The position numbers and the translations under genes are program-made. 64,000 nt of DNA from Acheta domesticus (Eukaryota > Arthropoda > Insecta > Orthoptera > Gryllidae). The first letter of the stretch is position 1, and every line of letters starts with the position of its first letter. Where the stretch lies: positions 65,006,232 to 65,070,231 of the forward strand of contig JAHLJT010008756.1 in the NCBI GenBank assembly GCA_031308135.1, written 5' to 3'. Of the stretch, positions 56,683 through 64,000 are shown piece after piece. The notes under the pieces are model-generated. The model saw only the letters and a list, made by a program, of their open reading frames with translations. It searched no databases and was not told the origin of the DNA.

Positions 56683-56870
56683 GCTTTATTTGAACAATTT
56701 GCATTTGCACAAAAAGGTGTCAGAGCCTGGGACGTCGCCCCGCTGCCGGATATACCTGACAGAGTAAATTCCCACAATCGTACGTCAAGAACGGTAGCGG
56801 ATCTCATCCTGCAAGGTATAACTCCGGCTCCTTCCGAATTATAACATATACTACACATACAGAAGAAACT
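56647..56870 (-). mobile_element. Retroelement 3' end with (ATT)n tail
   Basis: On the minus strand the sequence reads 'gcaaattgttcaaataaagcttattatt' and then (att)n to 56647. An AATAAA followed by an ATT-repeat tail is a common ending of insect LINEs. The upstream part is GC-moderate, and its 'cggcagcggggcgacgtccc' partly resembles the SINE-A middle. The left boundary is uncertain. Confidence 0.5.
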
Positions 56871-57184
56871 TTTTTTATTTATTTTAGCTTGGTCATTGGC
56901 CCTCTGCAGCCGCATAGGATATATACAATAGTAAAGAGATATATACATGAACAATCTGATATATTAGAGATAATATTCTAGTTTTAAATATAATACAATT
57001 GCGTGCTTATATGATTTGTACATGAAAAAAAACTCATCGGTTTTAGTCTATGGGGTATCGAAAAATTCTCTTGGAAGCTTTCTTTTTAATCTTTGGCGAT
57101 GAGGATTCTGTTTACCTATATGAAAGTGAATGGCTGAAGGGATCTTTAATATTTTAGAATAGAATTTTGCGGCTAAGAGGGATA

Positions 57185-57240
57185 CAGAAGAAACTGCCAC
57201 AGCAGCTGACGCATCCGGCAACACAAAATAATCACTCAAC
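57185..57240 (+). mobile_element. SINE-A 3' tail fragment
   Basis: 'ctgccacagcagctgacgcatccggcaacac' followed by a CAAT-like 'aataatcactcaacc' matches the 3' terminus of SINE-A. Confidence 0.5.
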
Positions 57241-57244
57241 CGGT

Positions 57245-57690
57245 CTCGGTTACAGGCGGTCGGCGACAGAGCAGCGAAGCGGCGCCGCGGGCAGGCGCCT
57301 CGCTTCTAGCCGGGCAGGGCGAGCCACGCGGTGCCGGCGCTCGCTTCACATAGCCCGCTCTCGCGCAGGTATCTCGCCCATTACGAAGCGGGGAACTCCT
57401 CCTTTGAATGCATGATCTATGGGTCGCGATAAAACACATTTGGAGGCGGGCACGGTATCTGTGGGTGGGAGGGTCCGGCGCGGGAAATTTGTTCCTCATT
57501 AGACGGCGGAGGCGGCGGTGGCGGCGGCGGCGTCTGGCGCGGCAGGCGGCGGTTCGGACGGCGCGGGCGGGAGCGGGGGCGGGAGCGGAGGCGGACCCGA
57601 CCGGAGAAAACGAGCGGAGGTGCTGCGGGAGGAAGTTATGGAGGACCAGGCGGCGGGAGGCGACGCAGGAAATGGCGTACCGGCAGAGTG
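57245..57690. promoter_or_regulatory. CpG-rich block, candidate promoter/first exon
   Basis: About 450 bp of CpG-dense sequence including a GGC/GGA-rich core at 57500-57600. It resembles the GC islands around first exons elsewhere in the window. No convincing coding frame or unique donor could be fixed, so strand and gene are unknown. Confidence 0.3.
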
Positions 57691-57921
57691 ACAGATGTTT
57701 TGAAAGGTTTTGTGGACTTCGCACAGAACAGCACTAGATAGGCGATAGAGGTAAAGAAATTTGATATGTAGTCAGAAAAACAATCAGGAGAAGATTGTGC
57801 AGCAGAATAAAAAGATTGGGAATTAGAGAAGAGAAGAGGGGATTGTGACGATGGCTCTAAGTGTATCAGGGTATGATATCGTGGCGAGACTGGGATTATT
57901 GGCAAGTACAGAAACAGTGAC

Positions 57922-57922
<1 letters not shown>

Positions 57923-57965
<43 letters not shown>
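57923..57965. repeat. (GA)n microsatellite
   Basis: About 21 perfect ga units followed by further imperfect purine repeats to 58010. It marks the start of a long purine-rich plus strand. Confidence 0.95.
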
Positions 57966-57969
<4 letters not shown>

Positions 57970-58249
57970 CAGAGACAGAGAAAGAGAAAGAGAGGGAGAG
58001 AGAGAAACAGTGGAGTGTTGATGAAATAGGAAAACATCGGCTGATATTTAATTAAGAGAAAGCACGTAATTAATGTTCATAATTACTGACTCCCAGTGGC
58101 CATAAACGTGTTGAGAAATCAGTGATGCTTTGACCGCAATCACCATGGAAATTACGTCTGGTTTGCTATCAGTGTGGGCGAGTCTTGCAAAGGGGTTGTA
58201 GTAGTATCAATAGGAACATGAAAGTGATACCTAAAGTAAAGCCAAAGTA

Positions 58250-58899
58250 TTGTAGAAGGGAACGCAGGTAATGAGAAAGCAAAATCGATGGCGGAGTCGA
58301 GAGAAAAGGTGGAGGTGACCCAACAACGTAGGCTGTGAAGTGTCGGGAAGTACGGCTCTGAAAAAGAAGTCAGAGGTGACGATATGAGAGATCAAGGCGG
58401 TCTAGGAGGATAGAACGACACATTGTAGCAGAGACATTGCTCGCCTTCCACCGCCAGGGCCGAGGTTCAAATCCATGTCGATCTGACTTCTGTGGTAGAT
58501 AAAGCACGTTCGCCGTTTTCTCGGAGTTCTCCAGTTTTCCTTTTCATTTCCTTTTCATTGCATCATCATCATTCTACTTCAATGTAGACGTCCATGTTAA
58601 TATTCATACCATAAGTACATGGGGGAAAGCCTATGTCATGAATATGCCTCCAAATAAGAGACAGATTTTAATGGTGGGGTAATTAATGGTTGGGTAATTC
58701 AAAGTAAATCTACCAGGATATGAACCTAGATTCCAGAGAAAGTGTGTCGTCTGAGAAGGGTAGGCTCCAAAAGAAAGGACCGAGGAGAAGACGAAAACTG
58801 CCGAGGCGAAGGGACGAAGACGACGGTCTAAGCGGAAACGTAAACCCAGACGGCAGCTGTGACGGTCACGCCGATGAGGTGGCTGCGAAGTGAAAGAAC
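58250..58899. other. Intergenic sequence with a tRNA-like box B
   Basis: The stretch 58415-58560 holds 'ccagggccgaggttcaaatcc' and the downstream 'ttctcggagttctccagttttcc', which recalls a tRNA-derived SINE head and body, but no second copy exists in the window. Confidence 0.4.
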
Positions 58900-59905
58900 G
58901 TAGTAACGGAGTTGGACATTGAGGTGGCGGGGACGAGAGATGCGGAGATATGGGCTGCTCAGGCCAAGACGGAGACAACTGTCACTGATGGCGCTGTTGG
59001 CGGCGAAGGCAATGACGATGATCGAGGACCCAGAAGAGGAGATACAGACGGCGGCAAAGACGGAAACGTTGGTGGGGGTGAAAGAGAGAAAGCGACAAAG
59101 AAGACGGATATAGATTCAGCAGTAGAGAGAACAGGGACAGAGATCGACCTAGGCGATGGCGGAGGTGGCAAAGGCGGAGGGGTTGGACGAATCGTTGGAC
59201 GACGCGATGCAGGTTGAGAGGGAACATGACGTGGCAGAGGCGGAACAAGACGTGGCAGAGACAGAGACGGGCAGAGCCGTCGGCGAAGGTGTCGGCAAAG
59301 GTGGCGGAGGCGAAGGTTACAGAGGCGAAGATGGCGGGAGCGAAGTGGACGGTAGCGGGTGGAAAGGTGGTGCAGGCGAAGGTGGGAGAGGCGGTGGGAG
59401 ATGGCGCTGAGGGTGCGTATGGCCATGGTGGCTGAGAAAGCAAAAGCAATGGAGATGCCGAAAGAAGCAGAGACGTATAAACGTAGTGGAAATTGTGAAA
59501 GTGGAGGAGATAGCGAAGGTGGCAGAAATGACAAAGACAAAAAATGCCAAAGGCCGCGGAGGTAGTAAAGGAGAAGAAGATGGCGAAGCGACGGAAATGA
59601 AGACAATGCTGATGGCGAAGGCGTCAGGGATGGTGAATGCGTCAAGAATATCGAAGGCATGAGGAAAGGCGAAGGCGTCTGGGATGGCGAAGTCGTCAGG
59701 GATGGCGAAGGCGTCAGGGATGGCGAAAGCGTCAGAGATGGTGAAGGAGTCAGAGATGGTGAAGGAGTCAGAGATGGCGAAGCCGTCAGAGAGAGCGCGC
59801 GAAGGCGTCAGAGATGGCGAAGTCGGCGGAGATGACGAAGACAACGCGGATGGCGCAAGTGGCGGAGATGGCGAAGGCGGCGGAGACGGCGTCGGAAGGC
59901 GGCGG
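58900..59905. repeat. Purine-rich degenerate minisatellite, unit 'gatggcgaaggcgtcaga'-like
   Basis: Degenerate 15-18 bp units dominated by 'gatggcgaaggcg' and 'gtcagagatgg'. They are clearest at 59585-59830 ('ggcgtcagggatggcgaag', 'ggagtcagagatggtgaag' repeated). The plus strand is almost wholly purine plus C/T in fixed positions, so long open frames appear on both strands (over 200 residues on minus). These are low-complexity Ser/Leu/Pro-rich frames without splice or start support and are not called as genes. Confidence 0.75.
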
Positions 59906-60190
59906 GGAAGGCGGCTGCGCCGGGTCGGCGGAGGCGCGGCCTGGGCGGCGCGCGGGCGGGCGGGCGGTGCGGCGTGGCTCCCCGCCGAGTTATGGCGGGC
60001 GCTGGCGCGGCGGAACCAATCGCCTATCCGGCGCCGGTGATTTGTTTGGCGGGCGGGCCGCCCCGCGCCGCCCCGCGCCGCCCAGCGCCGCCGCGCCGCG
60101 GCCCCACGGCCCCACAGCCGCCGCCGAGGCGCGAGCAGCCCTGCCCCGTCGCGGCTCGCGCAACATCAGGGTCCGGGTTTGCACCTCGAG
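59906..60190. promoter_or_regulatory. CpG-rich block with CCAAT-like box, candidate promoter
   Basis: Dense CpG and GC boxes (gggcggg at 59950-59970 and 60050), with 'ggaaccaatcgcc' at 60012. This is typical of a CpG-type promoter or first exon, but no transcription unit can be assigned in the window. Confidence 0.3.
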
Positions 60191-60323
60191 ACAGTAGACC
60201 ACTCCACCCAACGCACCCACCCACCCGACTGCACACCCAAACAAAAGATAAAATAGAATACATTTTAAAAAAATTTTAAAAATAAAATAAAAAAGTATTA
60301 AGAAATATAAATAACAAAATAAA

Positions 60324-60490
60324 CAGCCGGTCCCGTTAGCAGAGATCGGTAAAGAAGTAGGGTCTTGGTGACCTCGGATGGACGGATCGCGGGTTGAGTC
60401 CCGCCTCGGGCATGGGGGCGCTTGTGTTGGTCTGTATGTGTGTCGTCTTTTCACCCTTCATTATCATCATCATTTTGTCTTCCATAACCC
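60324..60490 (+). mobile_element. SINE-B, 5' part
   Basis: 'agccggtcccgttagcagagatcggtaaag' followed by box B 'gcgggttgagtcccgcc', 'tcgggcatggg', 'cttgtgttggtctg' and 'tcttttcacccttcattatcatc' parallels the other SINE-B copies. The shared 3' tail is not recognisable and the sequence continues into unrelated DNA. Confidence 0.65.
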
Positions 60491-60949
60491 TAGGGCTAAA
60501 AATCTGGTACAGCTAAATCCTGATTCCTTGATAAAAATTACATGTACCTGTTACTGAGATAATGATATTGAGCCCCGGTAAATGCAGAGTGTATGCACGC
60601 GTGGTCCGAGTCGATCTATTCGCGTGCAATAAATAAATAATAAATACGCACTAACACTAACACTACTACTCACTAACATAGGCACCAAGTGTATAGGTGG
60701 TGGTCTTCTTGATGCATTATCTGAAGGAAGAGTTAATGGTGATAATGTGTATTAACGCTCCGTAGTGCAGATTGTTGAAAGTGATCATGAATTTTAAGGT
60801 TGTTTCAAGTTTACGGTTTGTGGTTTTTAAAATAACCTGTTTAATGGAACACTCACGTTGCCCAAAATTGTCTTGTAACGTTTTGTTTTTTAGATATTTG
60901 AGTGAAGTTGGTATGGTCTATTTTTCGTATTAACAATGGCATAATGAGC

Positions 60950-61160
60950 CGGCCCCGTGGCCGAGATCGCTAAAGCAGGTTTGCCGTAGTGGTCTTGGAC
61001 CCTGGGGTCGTGGGTTCGAGTTCCGCCTTGCTTGGTTGTATGTGTTCGTCCTTTCACCCCCTATCACCACCATATCGTGTCATCATCGTGTCATAACGTT
61101 ACTTCCAATAGTGGTCGCTAATGACCACGTAGTTGATGCGACCTTAAATAACAAGAGAAT
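60950..61160 (+). mobile_element. SINE-B, complete plus-strand copy
   Basis: Head 'ccccgtggccgagatcgctaaag', box B 'gtgggttcgagttccgcc', 'ggttgtatgtgttcgtcctttcacccc', and the tail 'agtggtcgctaatgaccacg' continuing 'tagttgatgcgaccttaaat', then 'aacaagag'. This is the best-preserved example of the tail that also ends the LINE at 53640-54027. Confidence 0.8.
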
Positions 61161-63041
61161 GTTATAATTCATTTAACAATAATATTTTTTTACTATATTA
61201 TATATCTACTGTCAACTAGCCGAAGATACCCGGCCTTACAAGTGTATTATTTTACAATCCGCCCGTTGCACGCGTATCACCCGGCCCCGCTCCGCCTAGC
61301 TCTAGAACGCCAAACAGCAATGTTACCACCCGGCAACAATGTCTTCCAGTGTATGTATTCCATAACAGTCATTTCGGGGTTTAGATGAATTTCGAGAGTC
61401 ATTGTGGCGCGTCACAAACTTTCTATGTTTTTGTGAGCTTCTAAGGAGTGGTATCAAAGGCCTTGCCAAACGTGAATTCTGACTACAGAACGTGTTAAAG
61501 AAAATTAAAACACGAACTATCCAATTTTTCTGTATCAAGGACCCACAAAATTAGTTATTCAGACAAAAAATCGCAGTTTTTGCTGCAGCATTACAGTACT
61601 ATTCCACAATATACAATACTACAATACTTTATGTGTAGTTCGTGATTACTAGAACTCCGATAAGTATCAACACATCCAATGATTTAACCCCTCGCATCCG
61701 GATGATCTTAAATTTCAAAGATTTGTATTTAAAACGTTTCTTTGCGTCCTTGCTTATGAGGTTCTGATCGCATGGCACAGCAACATTTAGACACAATTTT
61801 TCCCTGAATACCGTAAAACAATATCAGTTTTTTGCAGCTTTACTACGTTTGGTGTAGATTTGTTTTGTAATAGAGTATTGTAATAAATAGTATCTCCAAC
61901 AGACGGAACAGGTTTTGGTGGGTGTTCGCACTGTTTTGAGCAGATTTTTGACACGATGAGGACGTTATAGATCTTTCATTGGAAGAAACATAACATATTG
62001 CAACTGCTTCCGACTCTGGCTTAATTCTTCTTCCCATTTTAAGACACACTAATTGGTTGCTAATTACTTTAAGATATTGTTCATAGAGTGGTTTTCCCTT
62101 CACTATTTCTTCAACATTTTTTATGTCTCACATTTCGTATCACATTGTATCAGAAATTCAGTCTTTGTGTATTTCTTATGTCTTGAATTGTTTTCTTCCC
62201 AATACTCTGTTTTACTATACTTACAATGCCTCTGTTTCCACTCTTTTGTTAAAATTTAATGGCCAGCCTCATAAGTGGATCACCTTGGCCACAGACTACA
62301 TACTTCCTCATTCAAACCTTTTCATTGTTCCAGGGGGCTTCAACTATTCTGAATACTTGATCTCTTTTGCATGAGTCATAAAATCTACGTGGAATGTACT
62401 GGGCGTCGTGACGCGTTGTCAAAAGTTTTCTGGACCATGCTTGAAATTTCTAGCTCAGTCCAATCCACCAGCCTCGAGGACAATTTGGATACAGAACAAT
62501 CTAACTATTAGTAGAATTTTATTACTAGAGTTCAGTATGTATTACAGGACGAATCGTAGTGCAGAAACTGACTGGGCGCAACGCGGAAGATTCAGCAAGT
62601 AACAGTAACGCTTACAGGACGCGACGCGAACAGTTGGAAAATGGCTGTCGAAACCACGGTTGTTTTTCTAAACCAGAATGCATATTTGAAAGTGAAAATT
62701 TAAAGTTCTAATCGAAGTGAGAGTGCGTATGAGAACGTGTGTTCAGGGAGACACGAGCTTACTTGATGAATTCATTGCCTATGAGGTTACTTCCAACGCC
62801 CGCAACGTCTTCTTAATAACTTCTCAAACAAGATGTTTGTTCTTTTATGCCAAATAATGGTCTAGAAAATATTTTATACATTAGCAATTCCTCATAAATA
62901 TAACTCTCCCACTCTGCCGCGTCGCGTTACAGCCTGAACGCTCATCCTTGAAGGTAACCAGCAAATTATGTCTTACCGCGTCGCATCTCAACCTGTCTCT
63001 TTTTGCTTTGCCTCTTCTGCAAAAATCCTTTCAAAATATAA
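61161..63041. other. AT-rich intergenic sequence
   Basis: No gene supported. Near 61490-61590 a short inverted piece of repeat family D is recognisable by 'tatcaaggacccacaaaa', the reverse complement of its most conserved block. Confidence 0.5.
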
Positions 63042-63595
63042 ACAGCTGAGATGGCACTAACATCAACCAATGCACTGCAGTCCCTCTGACCGGGAGGTCC
63101 TAGGTTCGAGTCCCGAGAGCGCCAGGATTTTCATCACTAGATTGTCAGCTAGGTCGAATGCAGTCGCTTTCTGGAGGAGAATTCTAGCGGCCGGCTGCTC
63201 TGATCGGTAGTTTTCCGTGGTTTCTCCGACCAACACCAGGCGAATGCCGGAGCAGTACCCTAAGAAACGGGCCACGGACCGCGCGCGATCTTTCCTTCCT
63301 CTTCCTTGTCCTATCCACTCCTCTTACACACACACTTACACGAACACTACTCTACCACACATGCCGGGAGACCGGTCGGGAGCTTACAGCTTGTCCCGGC
63401 TGGGGCGGTGCCCCGCTGGTGGGAGATACTTGGTTGAGGGGAAACCCCGCTAGTCGGCGGTAGGTCGACGCCAGATCTCGCCATCCAGCGGGAAAAAGTT
63501 CATCGCCACCTCCTGAGGAAAAACACGCACCACACTGACGGGACTAATGACCAAAGTAGTTGACGCGCCCGGAAACACGAATCAATCAATCAATG
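63042..63595 (+). mobile_element. SINE-A, full-length reference copy
   Basis: The modules in order are as follows. A tRNA-like head has 'agctgagatggcactaacatc' and box B 'taggttcgagtcccgagagc'. The body is 'tctggaggagaattctagcg', 'gccggctgctctgatcggta', 'tttccgtggtttctccgacc', 'aacaccaggcgaatgccgg'. A pyrimidine-rich linker follows. The second conserved block is 'tgccgggagaccggtcggga', 'gcttacagcttgtcccggct', 'gtgccccgctggtgggagat'. Then come 'gtcgacgccagatctcgcc' and a tail 'gggactaatgaccaaagtag', 'ttgacgcgcccggaaacacg' plus (caat)n. About 550 bp, long for a SINE, which suggests a composite of two modules. Confidence 0.85.
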
Positions 63596-63925
63596 TCATT
63601 AAGGTCATCCTCTGAACGGAAGTTCCTTGGGTTCGAGTCCCGACGGTGGCAGGATTTTTGACACAGCTTAATAGCTGGGTCCCGACACCACACATGTCGG
63701 GAGACCAGTCGGAAGCTTAGAGCTTGTTTCGGTTGGGGGGGTGACCCGCTGGTGGGAGGTACCTGATTGGAGAAAACCCACAAGTCTCGAATATGTTGAC
63801 GCCAAATCTCGCCAACCAGCGAGAGGTCACCTCCACAGACCGTGTTAAAACATTCACTACACTTACGGGACTAATTACCTAAGCTGTTAACGCGCCTGGA
63901 AACAGTAATCAATCAATCGATCGAA
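63596..63925 (+). mobile_element. SINE-A, internally deleted copy in tandem
   Basis: It starts directly after the CAAT tail of the preceding copy. Box B is 'tgggttcgagtcccgacgg'. The body is deleted at 'agctgggtcccgacaccaca', which jumps to 'catgtcgggagaccagtcgg'. The rest of the second module and the tail 'cttacgggactaattacctaagctgttaacgcgcctggaaac' with (caat)n are present. This deletion form resembles the copy at 35109-35378. Confidence 0.75.
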
Positions 63926-64000
63926 TTGCATCCTTCATCTTTTCGTTCGAGATATTGTCACATTCTTCGATGCCTAGTTATTTCTAAATTTTGCCTGCTT

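Noticed and set aside
58959..59844. Long minus-strand Ser/Leu/Pro frames and plus-strand Gly/Glu/Lys frames
   Set aside because: Products of the purine-rich minisatellite, where all frames stay open because the repeat lacks stop triplets.
60950..61040. tRNA gene
   Set aside because: A and B boxes are present, but the cloverleaf arms do not pair and the sequence continues into SINE body and tail.

Overview
This window is nuclear DNA from an animal, almost certainly an insect. The coding exons are short and very GC-rich, they sit in long AT-rich introns, and tRNA-derived SINEs, MITE-like elements and minisatellites are abundant. There are no bacterial features. The SINE style (tRNA head, central body, CAAT-repeat tail) and the long introns suggest a hemimetabolous insect, possibly polyneopteran. 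That placement is inference, not read from a marker gene.

Two protein-coding genes can be supported.
(1) A minus-strand gene for a type I membrane protein has about 24 extracellular leucine-rich repeats, LRRNT and LRRCT caps, one transmembrane helix and an acidic cytoplasmic tail of about 80 residues. Three exons join in phase: 14277-12278, 10160-9862 and 4422-4266. The exon carrying its ATG lies upstream. A phase-compatible candidate is in a CpG-rich block at 45.45-45.79 kb; if correct, the second gene lies wholly inside its first intron.
(2) A plus-strand gene from 16598 to 37598 encodes a predicted 3,769-residue, serine-rich, largely disordered protein. It has one giant 8.76 kb exon and five smaller GC-rich exons. 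All five junctions keep phase, and one appears to be a GC-AG intron. I do not recognise either protein well enough to give a gene symbol.

Layout: 0-3.3 kb AT-rich flank with a duplicated ~280 bp repeat; 3.4-4.2 kb diverged tandem repeat downstream of the LRR stop; 4.2-14.3 kb LRR gene with SINEs in its introns; 14.3-16.6 kb repeats and AT-rich 5' flank; 16.6-38.3 kb the serine-rich gene, whose introns hold a 1.8 kb TIR transposon, a hAT MITE, inverted repeats and a tandem duplication of one splice acceptor; 38.3-45.4 kb a 55-bp minisatellite, a ~175-bp satellite with tRNA-like B boxes, and a large fold-back structure; 45.4-45.8 kb a CpG-rich block; 46-57 kb AT-rich intergenic DNA with SINEs and a LINE 3' end; 57.2-60.2 kb two CpG-rich blocks flanking a 2 kb purine-rich minisatellite; 60.3-64 kb more SINEs.

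The most interesting signals are: a 3' tail shared between the LINE remnant and two different SINE families; the tandemly duplicated 3' splice site before exon 4 of the serine-rich gene; the B-box satellite; and the possible nested antisense arrangement of the two genes. No database search was possible, so all family names rest on motifs read by eye.
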